From NCBI GenBank assembly GCA_022432975.1, contig CM039502.1, forward strand, positions 78,263,181 through 78,327,180: a stretch of DNA of 64,000 nt, written 5' to 3'. The translations under genes were made by a program, and so were the position numbers. Source of the DNA: Begonia masoniana (lineage: Eukaryota > Streptophyta > Magnoliopsida > Cucurbitales > Begoniaceae). The stretch's first letter is position 1. Each line of letters starts with the position of its first letter. Shown here piece by piece: positions 1 to 13,613 of the stretch. The notes below the pieces were generated by a model. The model did not search any database and was not told where the DNA came from. It worked only from the letters and a program-made list of their open reading frames with translations.

Positions 1-401
1 CACGTATGAGGAGGAACCACCTAGTACTTCGCGAATCCCGAGTAGGACTTGGGCTGGAGGGTAACGTGCTGAGTTAAAACTCTGCGGATCCTGGGTTGGA
101 CTTGAGCCGGAGGGTTCGGTTGTAGAAAGGGGGGTCGTCACAATCCCACATCGCTTGGGGAAGTATATGGAAATGAAACATATGTAAAGAGACCCTTCCA
201 AGATAGTAAGACGCGTTTTGAAGCACAATTGGCAAAGGATCCCATAAAAACTCCGAAGTTAAAAGTGCTTCGGCGAGAGTAGTACCAGGTTGGGTAACCG
301 ACTGGGAAGTTCTCGTCAAACAAAGCCGTGAGGGGAGGATATTGGGCTACGACCCAATCCCCAGAACGGACAATATTTTACTGGGAAAAAGGGTCGTTAC
401 A
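1..401 (+). mobile_element. Cassandra-type TRIM LTR, left edge outside window
   Basis: The sequence matches the two 419-bp LTRs of the complete Cassandra at 55336-56243 and ends in the same GGTCGTTACA. Base 1 corresponds to about LTR base 19, so only about 18 bases are missing. Positions 237-317 resemble the 3' two-thirds of plant 5S rRNA (GGATCCCAT...AACTCCGAAGTTAA...GTTGGGTAACC...GGGAAG). No tRNA primer site follows base 401, so this is a solo LTR or the 3' LTR of an element starting outside the window. It lies within the SWIM zinc-finger region of the minus-strand MULE transposase that continues at 402. Cassandra elements are non-autonomous LTR retrotransposons known for a Pol III-type 5S promoter in the LTR. 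Confidence 0.85.
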
Positions 402-1786
402 TTTCCAGTTCTACTCTCATTTTATTAATGCAGGGAATAAAGTGGACACAAGGAATTCCAGTCAGCTCCCATTTGGTGCACTCGCACATACCCATATTCA
501 TGTCGACCTTGTATTGTTCGTAACCGTTACTGACCTCAAATCTTGTATCTCCTGCTAACTGAGCACTTCAGTTTCGAGCTGCAATTTTTAAGTCCTCAAG
601 CTTTTTCTTTATTCGGGGACATAGAATGTTTGTTGATTAGGCCATCTTCTCAAACTTTTTGACAATACGAGTCATCAAATCTTTTCGTATTGTCTCAAAC
701 ATGGTGATAATCGGTTTGTCTCTAGCAGGCAATAGAACTGCATTGTATGACTTCGACCAATTATTCAAGCCTATATCACACTTAGGGATCGAAGAGAAGA
801 TATAACTAGCCCAATATCTAGGCTCTTCCCTTCGAAGCCATGCGTGGGCTTCCGAGTTTAACTGAAATAGATTTCTCATTTCTATTTCGAAATGATGATG
901 GGTGGGGGTCCTGGCCGCTTTCCACATCACCTCTTTGTACCTTTTGCCACAAAAGATACTTTTGAAATTTGCATACATATGTCGTAGGGAGAAGCGGTGT
1001 TCAGCGTAAGGAAATTCATTCTCAACAGCATTCTGCAACCCCTGATATTTGAAAAGCCCTCTCCTGATCCCATATTCAGGTCTTGCTTTAAAATTCGCAA
1101 AAACCACGTCCATGTGTCCTCAATTCTTTTTCAATGTTGGCAACGGAAACAAGATATATTTCATCGTTGCCATCAATACTGACGGCCGTCAGTAACTAGC
1201 CGGGACATGAGCTCTTTAGATAGCAATCATCCAAACAAATGACAGGGCGTCCGTGCTGCAGCAAACTTGCCTTGCAAGCAGCCATGCACATATATACTCT
1301 TTGACATATCATTAAAGTACCTCCTGTATCGTAAGTATGTACTGCTAATGTTCTGCCCGGATTTGATCTATATATTTCTGATGCGTACGACCAGACTAGT
1401 TTGTACTATTCGTTACCTTCGCCTTCGTTTAGTGTTCGAGCTATGCTCCTTGCTCTTTTGGCAATATCATGCATAATGTTGGCACTGAAATCCTTCCTGA
1501 CTGTCTCGATGATAAAAAAGATAGCCCACATAGATTGACTTTTAAATCTATTGAGTTGCAAGATTTTTTGCTCTAGCATTTCGATTCTCAACTACCCTCG
1601 CACAGTTGTGAGAATTGACCAAAGTCTTTATTTGACAGGTCTCCTCGCATTTAATCTTCGAAGCATGCAGTCGCCACGGACATCCGTCTGCGCATCTAGC
1701 TGTCAGTCGCTTAGGACAAATGTGATGTCGAAACCCTCTTTCAAAGAATATAGTTATATTTCCTTTTTAATTTGTTTTATAAAACT
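402..1786 (-). pseudogene. MULE (MuDR-like) transposase remnant, middle and C-terminal part
   Basis: Read on the minus strand, 1786 down to about 1590 gives a zinc-binding N-terminal region (CPKRL...CADGCPWRLHASK...HNCARVVENR). About 1540-1390 gives the segment ending in the KRARSIARTLNEGEGNE-like stretch. 1113-637 is an open stretch of 158 codons with the family core (FPYAEHRFSLRHMYANFK, AWLRREEPRYWASYIFS, KCDIGLNN, ARDKPIITMFETIRKDLM). 500-440 encodes a SWIM finger (CxC...GIPCVH). In-frame stops (for example in the AARN*SAQ stretch near 565) and frame changes show it is dead. It continues upstream at 5120-5338 across a solo LTR, and a Cassandra LTR removes its end at 401. MULE transposases catalyse DDE cut-and-paste transposition in the nucleus. 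Confidence 0.85.
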
Positions 1787-2037
1787 ATATGTGTGACGAC
1801 CCTTACACTATTTCTAATTTTCCCGTATTATTATTACTATTATTTTTTTATACTTAAAACTTTACGTTCGTGCGGAAATAAAACTTTTAAGTCGGAATCG
1901 AAATCGAAATCTATGTTTTTAAACCGTTTAAATAGCCATAAAAACAATTTAAATAAAACTTAAAACAATATATTAAAAACAAATAAAGTGCATCGGCGAA
2001 GGGAGGGACAAAAGGGACTTTTGCCTCTGAAAAATGA

Positions 2038-2290
2038 GAGGCGATCGATTGCCCATTTTCGGCGATCGATCGCCAGTGAAGAAAACTGAGGGGCAATCGC
2101 GTTATTTTCCCATTGATCGCCTCGACAGGCGATCGTGCCATACAAGGGGCGATCGATCGCCCTCCCTGGGCGATCGATCGCCAAGCTCTCTGGAATTTCT
2201 CCAGAGAGCCTGGCCAAGAGGGGCGATCGATCCCCTCCTTAGGAGATTGATCGCCACCCTCCCTGGAACTTCAATTCCAGGGAGTTCCTC
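2038..2290. repeat. Palindrome cluster in family-1 LTR
   Basis: At least six GGCGATCGATCGCC-like palindromes are interleaved with two longer stem-loops, TCTCTGGAA...TTCCAGAGAG-like (about 2190) and TCCCTGGAA...TTCCAGGGA (about 2262-2285). The cluster lies in the last 500 bp of the LTR in LTR orientation, where equivalent clusters occur in the other long LTRs here (28003-28240, 29440-29715, 36304-36560, 43070-43275, 59635-59890). Confidence 0.8.
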
Positions 2291-2587
2291 TTCCCCTTTC
2301 TCCTATTCTCTTTCCCCTCCTTTCTTTCTTTTCCTTTCCCTTGCATTCATATACACACAAACAGCTAACACAACACTCCTTCCCCAATTATCACTACACC
2401 TCATACATTTTCAAAATACAATTTAACATAAAACTCCAAATACTCGTATCTCCTCCATAGCCTCATTTAAACCGATTCGAACATATTTAAAACGAAATAT
2501 ATTTCATGAAAACGAACTGCATGGAATGTTTAAAAATCGAACATATCCTATTACCCAAAATTTTACAAAACAAGTTTCTAAAACGTT

Positions 2588-3478
<891 letters not shown>

Positions 3479-5119
3479 ACCGACCTGCCAGCGCACACTC
3501 CCACAAGGCCATCCTCCATCAATCTGTACGATCGTCTCGGTTAGAGGGGAATTCCTCCTCACCTGGGAATCTATGTCACCTACACCATAAAGACACCTAT
3601 GAGATAAAAATCTCAGTAAGCTCTACGTAAATGTTAATGCATGATCATGTATGCTCAATGCTATGAAAACCGTCCATGTCATTTCATATATCAGTACGTG
3701 TCAGTCTATGGTTATTGGAAACGCTCGACAGATGGATAGGGACGTCCAGCGGTTAGAGAGCCCACACCATCTGAAGGAAGGAAAACCCGCTCACCAAGGA
3801 ACGCCAGGTTTGAACCTCATCCCCGATAACCCCATGTCATGGTTATTTACTGTGATACTTTACTTGCCTTTACAATGCATGTTCTTTTCATAAATCAATG
3901 CTTAAATTCATTTTCATGACGTTTTGAAACCATGATGCATAAACAGTTCAATATAAACATACATGAATAGCATACCATTAAAACTCGAAAAATACCATCA
4001 AAACAATCAACCTACAAAACAATTGAACTTAAACTACCCAGCCAAAGCAATTTAACCAAATACGTCACCAAAACTCCTCGAGACGACTTCGACGTACGGT
4101 GTAGGCCTATCGGCCAGAGTAAGTCACCAGAACTTACCTCGTGCGCGTTGACTTCAAGCTCCATCCACGAGCGTCGTTTACCTAAGCAAATTCGCAATTT
4201 TGTCGTTAAAACGAGTTTAAACTATTAAACGTCCAAATTTAACGAAACCTTAACTAAGAAAATTTCCTAAAGCCCTAATTTGATTCATTGAAGCATTTTA
4301 TCGAGCAATTCACGCTCGCAAAATTACAAAACTCCATTAATGGAGATTTCTCAACCTCAAAATCCGGTTTTTCCGGCCTAAACACCGCATACACTCTAAA
4401 CTTCGTCCATTAACGTTTAATACGTCCATTATATTTATAATTATGATAACCCTACTGATTTCTAACCCTAAATTGCATTTTTCACAAAACCTTAAACGAA
4501 CCCTAATCGTTTTTAACTCCGCAAAACTAAGAACTAAAACCGAAAAATGTTAGAGACTTACTTAGAACCGTGAATGGAGGAGAAAACACGAAGAACCAGA
4601 GGTTAATCGGAGAGAAACGCCGTTGGGAGGAGGAGAACGCCGATGAAGCAAGGAGAAATCGCAGGGGAGAAGGAGAGAGGTCGTGGCTTGTTGGAGAAGA
4701 AGAGAAATTAAGGTTTTTAATAAAATTTTGGCTTGTCAAATTACCATTTCGCCCTTCCTTTGATTTCTTATTTGTTTCGTCGCTCATTTCGTTAATTATC
4801 TAACGATTCGGTTTCTCCAAATTTTCTTAATTTGCCAATAAATCCTACTTATTACTAGGGTTCAATTAAAACTGTCTGTTCACAATTCGGACCTCGTCTA
4901 CTATTTTTACCAAAGTATCCTTTATATTACGATAAACGTAATTTCTGTAAAATTAGCGTTACGACCCCTAAAATTTCTGAAATTTTTCTAAAATCTATAT
5001 TAATTATTAGGATCGTAATGATGCTTTCTTTTTGAGAAACTGACTTGATTCGACATATTTACAAAAATGCCATTAACATTACAATATTAATATTCCGTAC
5101 AGCCGGATATTACAATATG

Positions 5120-5338
5120 TTCTTCCCAAACAAAAATTCTTTGAGTTTTCTTCACATACTGATAAGCTTTCAACCTCATCAACGTCCGATCCAATCCGAT
5201 CGGTGTTCGCAACTCCTCGTCTAGAGTTACAGATGTCGAATATGCCTCAATTTCTTCATTATTAGTATGCGAATACCAATCCATATCGACCTCAAAATTT
5301 GTTTGCTCATTAAATCGATAAATTCTTATTGGATCCAT
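5120..5338 (-). pseudogene. MULE transposase remnant, N-terminal exon
   Basis: Minus-strand ATG at 5338 opens MDPIRIYRF..., which runs through a stretch with DMDWY and SVTLDEELRTPIG and is cut at 5120 by the solo LTR; the frame then joins the MULE sequence at 1786 and below. The plus-strand MULE copy at 10459 begins comparably (MDSDSSRS...NIDWYLDV) and has the parallel LKTLDDEL, supporting this as the protein start. The function is that of the transposase N-terminus; no catalytic residues lie here. Confidence 0.7.
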
Positions 5339-5350
5339 TGTCTACAAAGG

Positions 5351-6480
<1,130 letters not shown>

Positions 6481-6815
6481 GAAGGTTTTTTTTTGTACTT
6501 TTCGGATACGTAGAGCTTTTTTTTTAACTTAATCCAATAATAGATGATAAGTACTCAAACATAGAATTAAAGCTCTCATTACTCGCAAATTTATAGAGAT
6601 AATGAATGCATCCAAAGGAAATTTAAATAAAATAAATAGAAGTATATAATATAATAGTAAACATATGTTATATAGTATGGCATTCGTGATTGATGTTACG
6701 TATTACATATGTTTATATCATGTAATTGTAATCTAAAACCATTGCCAGACAGAGGAAAACTGGTATAAAAGCAACTCGAAACGCATTGGACGGACGGACC
6801 ACGATCGCTTCTACT

Positions 6816-8401
6816 TCAACGGCTCCCGGCGTTTCTGACGCTGACCAGCTTCACGTCGTCGAGTACTGGGCCACAGAGCGAAGAGAAGTCGTCGCTTCTC
6901 GTGGTGTAGAAAGTGCTTAGGAACGTGATCGGCGTGCGAGCTGAAACGGCGACGAATTTCAGCACCGCTCGCTTGAATCCACCTTTTCCTTTCGACAGGT
7001 ACGGCACTTGCACTGTGTTCTTTCCGGCGAACGCTTCAACCATCATCGGCCCTTCGCAAGCGTTTCCAGCGTCGCCCACTGAAAAGGTGAGTACGTAGGT
7101 TTTCCCGGGGATTGTTCGAGCTACTTGAGCGATGGCGCTCTCCTTCCCGGCGATGAGTTCGACGGCTTTGCTCCCTTCCGGAACGAAAAAGTTCCGGGAG
7201 TCTACGTACTTGACGGCTTTGAGAGATTCCACCGTCCAACCTGGTAATGGGGAGTGATCGTCTTCTATGTTGGGAGGGATTAGCACTCCGGAAGATGCTC
7301 TGGGGAGTATGTATGGTCCTTCTTCAAATTTCGAATTCTTCAAAAGATTTTCTACACCAACAATTAAGACAGCTCAATTAAAGTACGATGTGACGTTACT
7401 CTAACAACCATCCGAAAAATAATGTCGATAATGAGCTGTTTTATCCAAGAAATGACTCACCGTTTGTGGCTCTAGGAGGGTATAATGTTTTAATGGCGAC
7501 AGCGTCGATCAGTGGACCACAAGCAGGATCCTCTTCCACGCCGGGGTTATGTAGTATGAGCTCAGCCTCGTCGAACTTAGCAAGAAAAGCCCAACCGTAA
7601 CAGTCCCAGCCGTCGCTACTGTACAAGGTTTGCATCGGCAAAAGACCCCACTCCGGCGCCACTGATATGTTCAATTTCTCCTCCTGAGCGCAAGTTCGAG
7701 CTGCGCAAAATGTGACGGAATAGTACAGTCCCTTCATCACTTTTATTTTTTGCTTAATTGACGCCTCGTTCCCTAGCCTGACTGCGAAGGCCCCCTCCGG
7801 CACCACCAGTAGCATATCTCCTTGTCTTTGGCCTGACTTTATGTACTCCACCAAACCCGATATCTCCCATTCCGGCACTGCGTATCTCCCCTTCAGCACC
7901 GTCCCTTTCATGTCTGATTCCTTCGGAGCCCGCTCGAAGTCACCATTTGGTAAATAGCCTGGATAATTACCAGAAATATTGATTGAAGATTCAAAGTATG
8001 ATGTGCTGTTATTTGAGGAAAAAGATGAAATTGTTTTTGTCAGGAATTTCTTTATTGAACCAAACTAAACCAACGGAATTGAATACGAGCATCTTCTACC
8101 CTATAGGCATGCCAGCTAAACCTAGGGCGCATTTATTTATTACATCAAGAAACGATGGCTGATAATTGTAATCAATGAAACTTGGAGTTTTTGAATCAGC
8201 TGAACACAAGAAGACATGTAATCCACTCCGGTGAAAAAAATGAGTCGCCGGTACACAAAAAGAAACGAAACGTCAGAATCAAGGAACAAAGAGCATGCAA
8301 ATTGCCATTATTAAAAGACTAGTTTTACCGTCGGTAATGGCTAGAGCAACATTGAAGAATAGGGCGGAAAACAGAAGAGATAATGACGCAGCTCTTTCCA
8401 T
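6816..8401 (-). CDS. DUF642 family secreted cell-wall protein, 3 exons
   Basis: Exons read on the minus strand are 8401-8329, 7958-7461 and 7351-6816. All introns are GT-AG (donors GTAAAA and GTGAGT, acceptors CCAG and GTAG) and the joined frame is 368 codons plus TGA, the usual family length. Residues 1-21 (MERAASLSLLFSALFFNVALA) are a signal peptide. Two tandem DUF642 galactose-binding-like domains follow, about 25-185 (YAVPEWEISGLVEYI, ARTCAQ, PACGPLIDAVAIK) and 190-360 (NLLKNSKFEEGPY, LIPPNIEDDHSPLPGW, SLCGPVLDDVKL). Known members act in the apoplast, bind wall polysaccharide and affect pectin methylesterase activity. The frame is intact with no premature stop, although MULE remnants flank it on both sides. 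The start is fixed by the signal peptide and a TATA box about 85 bp upstream. Confidence 0.93.
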
Positions 8402-8484
8402 GGTGGAATTTGGTGCAGTTTGAGAATGAAACAGAGGACGGAGAAGAGGGGAGAGCACAGAGACGAGAATGGCTGCATGCGTGG

Positions 8485-8492
8485 TTATATAG
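8485..8492 (-). promoter_or_regulatory. TATA box of the DUF642 gene
   Basis: CTATATAA on the minus strand lies 84-91 bp upstream of the DUF642 start codon. The intervening leader is CT-rich and contains no upstream ATG apart from one in the GCATGCAG stretch directly after the TATA box. Confidence 0.6.
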
Positions 8493-8499
8493 ATTCGAA

Positions 8500-9965
8500 T
8501 ATCCAAGAATGCCCTTCAATGCGAGTATAATATCAGAAATTGCCACTAAAGACTTGTCCGACCAAAGTAAATTATTGGCAAGGGTTTCATGATTTAACCT
8601 CTGCAGTGTTTAAATTATTGCCGAATCTGCCATAACCAATGTGATTTGATTCCAAACAGTAGTAAACATAAGCACATGGGGGAAATCAGTTAGTAGTCGG
8701 ATTCTGAGGAAGGGCATTTTCGTCATTTACATATTTGTCCAGAACAATACGACGTCGGATCTGAACATAATCAGGGGGTGGAAATAAAAAGGGAGGCGTC
8801 ACATGGAAATAAGTCGGCAAAAAGGGACACCAGAAAGACAAATTGATTACCAGCCCATGTGCATTCCACAATTTGATTCTCAGATTACAAATCAAGATTA
8901 AAGTAACCTCCTCTCCAGATCATTCGAACTACATTAGTCAAAACTAGCTTGAATTTCCTTCTCGGTAGAGAATACTATATTATATTCGTAGTAGACCAGT
9001 CCTAGAGTGTGGGATCCTTGGTATGTGGCTTCAGAATTGTGAAAAGGGACCTTAAAGAGTGCTGGGTCATCTTTAATTTTGATCTCTATTATTCAAATTA
9101 AAAAATATTCAGTCTTGAGGGGTAATGTTCTCACTAAACCTTGTAGAGATGGTCCTGGTCCTGGTCCTAGTCTGGGTTGATCAACAGCATGTGGAACGTG
9201 GTTGTTGATGTGTGTGTCAGTCTGTAAGAACAAGCCACCGACCTCAATTACTCTCTCTTCAGTCTTCAAGGTTATCTCAGACTCAAAAGCAACCGACTTA
9301 GGTTGCAGACGTTAAAACAAATTACGAGGAAAGCAGGCAGACAAGGATGTCCAGTCCAAAGGGGTGAACTAGGGGGAGAATGAATCTACTTCAACAGTTT
9401 TATGCGGTGTCTAATTGTTGATGTTGTCTGTCCAACTCCGAATGGCGACAGACCCCATTTTCGGCCTTCTTTTCCAAAGGCGTCAGCAGAAAGCAGACAT
9501 TTGCACATGCGTGGCATTTAAAGAGACTGGCTCCAACACCACACCCACGTTTACTCCTTTTTCTTATCCAAATGAATTTGGCTTCTGACGATGTAGCAGG
9601 CATTATAATTCACATTTCATGCACCTGCAACTATTCGTATAGGAGAGTTTTCCACTCGGGAGAATGTGTAAATCTCTTCAACTGCGCATTGGCTATGCCA
9701 AGTACATCGCCACCTGCATTAACATTTAAACATTATGTGATGTGTCTCAAAATTCGTTTCTTTCTTTCGGAGGGAAATGCACTCATTCCGCGGTTATTGA
9801 ATCATCAATTGGTTTGGGACATCAAATAGCATAATCTAGAAATTAAACTTTTGGGTAAAAATCAATTTAAACCTCAAACTATTAGTTTTTTTTTTTAAAC
9901 AACCCCTAAACTAAAATACCTAACAACTCAAAGTTTAAACTTTAAAAAATATAACAAATCAAATC
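8500..9965. other. Intergenic, no gene recognised
   Basis: This is upstream DNA of the DUF642 gene. Short open frames on both strands show no family motif. The only small-scale repeat seen is a GTCCTG trinucleotide-type run near 9152-9172. Nothing else can be supported. Confidence 0.6.
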
Positions 9966-9967
9966 CC

Positions 9968-10372
9968 GGCGGTCGACCGATTACCCCTCACTCACTATTT
10001 ACATCTTGAACGGCCAACCGTTCTTTTTAAAACGGCCGCCCATTCTATCCAATGCCTACGTGGCACTGGACACGTTAGGTCGGGAGGTCGATGGGGTGGA
10101 GATCCCTCGATCCACGTGCGATGCACATGAATCAAGAATGGGGGTCCCTGTTTCAGAACGGGCGACTGTTCTCTCTATTATTGTCCCACATGTGATTTTG
10201 AAAACGGGGGGAGCCAGCTCTGGAACGGGCGACCGTTCTCTCCAGCAGACTGAATTATTGTCCCACCCATGACTGAAATCACTGGTGGGACAATAATGAA
10301 GAGAAAGGTCGCCCGTTCACTAGAACGGGGGACCATTCTCAAGCATTATATAAGGAGGCAACACGACACTCC
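9968..10372 (+). promoter_or_regulatory. Palindrome-rich 5' flank and TATA box of the plus-strand MULE
   Basis: The motif GAACGGKCGACCGTTC recurs with variations at about 9968 (GGTCGACCG), 10008-10024, 10036-10046, 10157-10172, 10221-10236 and 10307-10340. The pair near 10307-10340 is arranged as GGTCGCCCGTTC...GAACGGGGGACC. A TATATAAGG box follows at about 10347, with the start codon at 10459. The arrangement resembles the flank of the other MULE copy (6200-6237), so these may be transposase or regulator binding sites. That function is inferred. Confidence 0.55.
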
Positions 10373-10458
10373 ATTCTCACACTCGAATCAGGAAAAACTC
10401 TAAAACCTCTACACTATTTTCTTGCTACTGTGAATTTTCTTGTTTTTTAGCAACGGTG

Positions 10459-12560
10459 ATGGATTCTGATTCAAGTAGATCGGTTGAGCCAAACGAGACA
10501 ACAACTTATAATGCCAATATAGACTGGTATTTGGATGTCATGCCCATATACAGTAATCTTCGAGCGTTCGATCACTTAGAAGGTAATGAAGATATAAAGG
10601 TGCATTCGATCTTGAAAACTTTGGACGATGAGCTTTGAACCCGATGATGAAGTGGAAAGCATACTGGTAAGGGAAGAAATTTCAATGAGATTTTTTTTTT
10701 AGGAAAAACATATAGTTCTTAAAAAGCTATTAGAGAAGAAATAGTCGAATATGCTTTGAAGATGGATTATGACATCAAATTCATCAAAAGTGAATCTCAG
10801 TGACTCACGACAGTTTGTGAAGACGGATGTGAGTGTAGATTGCATGCATCGAAGATGCAAAATAAATTTACATTTCAAATAAAGAGTTTCACTGATTCTC
10901 ACAGTTGTGCAAGGAAAATTGAGAATCGACACGCTAATGCAAAATGGGTGGCAAATCATTTTTTGGATAGGTTCAAAAGTCAACCTACATAGAAAATTCC
11001 TTCTATAATCGAGACGGTGAGGAAGGTTTTAAATGTTAACATTACACCAAGTCTTGCCAGGAGAGCAAAAAGCGAAGTTCGGAAACTTAACGAAGGGAAG
11101 AGCGACGAGCAGTACAAGCTACTGCGGTCGTACACAGGGGAAATATTTAGATCAAATTCAGGTAACATAGTGCGCCTACAGACTTACTTGGTAGGCTCTG
11201 GCGCTAATGAAGCATGTGTGTTTGAAAGAATGTACATGTGCATGACTGGTTGCAAGGCAGGTTTGTTGCAAGGCAGGTTTGTTGCAGTGTGGCAGACGTA
11301 TTATATGCTTGAATGGTTGTCATCTGAAGGGCTCGTGTTTCGGCTAATTACTCATAGTCATCAGTATTGATGGCAACAATGACGTATATTCTGTTGTTAT
11401 TGCCAATGTGGAGTCAGAGTGCAGAGACTCATGGACGTGGTTTTAAAACAAGACCTAGACACTGAAGATGGATATAGATGGAAAATTGTGTCGGATCGAC
11501 AAAAGATATAATGCATTTCCAATCGTTATTTGAAATATTGAGGCGTTGTGGTAGTTATATTGTTTTATATTAACTCTGTTTTTTTTTCAAATATCAAGGG
11601 TTGTTGCCTGCTGTGCGGGATGAAATAAGTTTGACCGAACACTGCTACTGCCTCTGGCTTATGTACACAAACTTTAAAAATTAATTTCAGGGCAGAGTGT
11701 ACTAAGATACAATGTGAAATGCAGTCAGGGCAACCGCAAGTTTTCATTTCGAGATAGAAATGAGAAAGTTACATCAGTTTAACCTGGAATCCCACGAATA
11801 TCTTCGAGGCATATACCCTAGATATTAGACTAGCCATGCATTTTCTTCGATTGCCAAGTGCGAAATGAGATTGAATAATTCATGTGAGTCATTCAATACA
11901 GTTCTATTGCCTGCATAGGACAAACCGATCCTGACCATGTTCGAGATGATCCTAAAGTGCTTGACGACTCGGTTAGTGAAAAAATATGAGAAGTTGACAT
12001 CGTCAACGGACGCCTTGTGTCCGCAGATAAGAAAGAACCTTGGGAAGCTAGAACGTGTAACTCGAAATTTGAGCCTTGTATTTGCAGGAGCTGCACGATT
12101 TGAAGTCAGTGACGGCAACGAACAATATGTTGTCGACATGAATATATGTGTGTGCTATTGTTACAGGTAGAAGCTTACTAAAATCTCGTGTGTCCATTCC
12201 ATTCCTTGCACACATGTCTTGAAAGTGGCACCGAAAAATTACGTACAACAATACTATCACCAGGAAACTTATCTGTAGATGTACTGACAATTTATTCATC
12301 CCGTTAACGGCTACCAAATGTGGCCGCCCGTAGAAAATTAGAACGAAATAGTTTTACCCAAAAGAAAGCGTCAACCTGGTAGGCTGAAGAAGATAATAAT
12401 GCGAGATGTTGATGAGTAGTCAAGTTTGACAGTTAGTCGGAAGAACTCGACGATGTTGTGTCGTATATGTTTGCAGCAGAGACATAATAGTCACACTTGT
12501 CCTCATAGAAGATCCACTTCAGACGCTGCTTCCCAAGACACTTTTATGGGTTTCCACACA
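10459..12560 (+). pseudogene. MULE (MuDR-like) transposase remnant, second copy
   Basis: The order of conserved segments follows the family. N-terminus at 10459-10638 (ends in TGA after LKTLDDEL). Zinc-binding region about 10800-10975 (CEDGCECRLHASK...HSCARKIENRHANAKW). 11040-11165 (TPSLARRAKSEVRKLNEG...YTGEIFRSNSGN). Part of the DDE core around 11200-11480. 11937-12170 (LTTRLVKKYEK...ARFEVSDGNEQYVVDMNICVC). A SWIM-like CVH near 12190. A CCHC knuckle (CRICLQQRHNSHTC) near 12463-12505. Many stops and frame changes break it, and an 18-bp duplication (GCAAGGCAGGTTTGTT, twice) sits at about 11250-11285. It is similar to but clearly diverged from the minus-strand copy at 402-5338. Confidence 0.85.
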
Positions 12561-12689
12561 TTTGACGGGACGCAGGTATATTTTAACCTCTTTTTCTCAT
12601 AAACACACTTTCATTATTTTCTAATATAATTTTTATTATGTGCAAGAATTTTCTACACACGACCAGGGCAGAAACATATGGCTATTCAA

Positions 12690-12840
12690 ACAATTATAAT
12701 CTGTAATTTATTTATTTATTGTAATATGTGATTTATGTATTTATTATAATGTATAATTTATGTATTTATTATATTTTGTAATGTAAGTATATATTATATT
12801 GTAAGTATTTATGTATTTATCACATGATATTTACAAACAT
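12690..12840. repeat. A/T-rich minisatellite-like stretch
   Basis: ATTTATGTATTTATTATAAT-type units recur imperfectly four to five times. It lies beyond the plus-strand MULE coding remnant and may belong to its 3' end. Confidence 0.6.
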
Positions 12841-12886
12841 AAAGTAAAATACATAAAATGAAGTACAAACATAAACTAAACTATGG

Positions 12887-13370
12887 TGAGAGATCGTCGG
12901 CATTGTTCACCATCCACTTCATGATGTTATGCTTGATGTCTCTATGGGACTACAGTAGCTCTCTATGAGACTCTATTAGGTCTCTATGTGACTGCATTAG
13001 CTTTCTCTGAGAAGCCATCAGCTCACTCTGAGTCCCCATCATATCTCTCTGGGATATTGTGAGCTCCTCGATTCTGCCCACAAGGAACTCTATTCGTTGC
13101 TTCATTTCTTCTCTCTACTAGTCATTTGGGGGGAAGATGGATGCATAGTGGCTTCCTCCATAGGCACATCCAGAGAGGTGGATGCGCCATGATCACTCTT
13201 CAACACCCAAGTCTCGTCGACGTCAACTAAGCCCATCCGAATCAAATGATTCCTGTCAAATACGTTAGCGGATCTGTGAGCTCTCATCTGCTTGCCAACC
13301 GGTAGCTGAATCTTAGCTCGCTTTATGATCATCTGAATCCATGTGTCGTATGGGAGATTCTTATTGGATG
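12887..13370 (-). pseudogene. Unidentified coding remnant with 7-residue coiled-coil-like repeats
   Basis: The minus strand reads [18 protein letters not shown]..., then QMRAHRSANVFDRNHL and VDVDETWVLKSDHG, and stops at 13102. After a one-base frame change it continues to 12887 as KQRIEFLVGRIEELTISQRD, then six 7-residue units of the type SQRDMMG, TQSELMA, SQRKLMQ, SHRDLIE, SHRELL. These correspond to a 21-bp tandem repeat at 12939-13064. One TAG interrupts the repeats (probably from TGG). It ends MKWMVNNADDLSP then stop. I do not recognise the family; it could be a transposon accessory protein or a captured host exon. Its 5' end is replaced by gypsy integrase sequence at about 13371. Confidence 0.5.
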
Positions 13371-13371
13371 T

Positions 13372-13613
13372 CCGACTGATCGAGATCCTCGATTTATCTC
13401 CAAATTCTGGAAGAGTATGCAGAAAGCTATGGGTACTCAGTTGAACTTCAGTACAGCTTTCTACCCTCAGACTGATGGGCAATCAGAAATGACGATTCAA
13501 ACCTTAGAAGATATGTTACGGGCGTGTACTATCGACTTTCAAGAAAATTAGAGTAAGAATTTGCTATTGGTGGAGTTCGCCTACAACAACAGTTACCAAA
13601 CTTTGATCGGGAT
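13372..13613 (+). pseudogene. Integrase core fragment of an old Ty3/gypsy element (element G, left part)
   Basis: In frame, [15 protein letters not shown]..., then [11 protein letters not shown] and [16 protein letters not shown], a TAG where the family has Trp, and LVEFAYNNSYQTLIGI. This is the DDE integrase core around the second Asp and the region of the Glu. The reading frame is cut at 13613 by element T1 and resumes at 43815 with MAPYEALYGRKC. The 5-bp flanks GGGAT (13609-13613) and AGGAT (43810-43814) form the target duplication, with one mismatch. Everything upstream of 13372 in element G is missing. Confidence 0.88.

Noticed and set aside
13372..13482. N-terminal extension of the minus-strand heptad-repeat frame ([10 protein letters not shown]...)
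   Set aside because: This part is antisense to the gypsy integrase core on the plus strand; only the portion below 13371 may be real.
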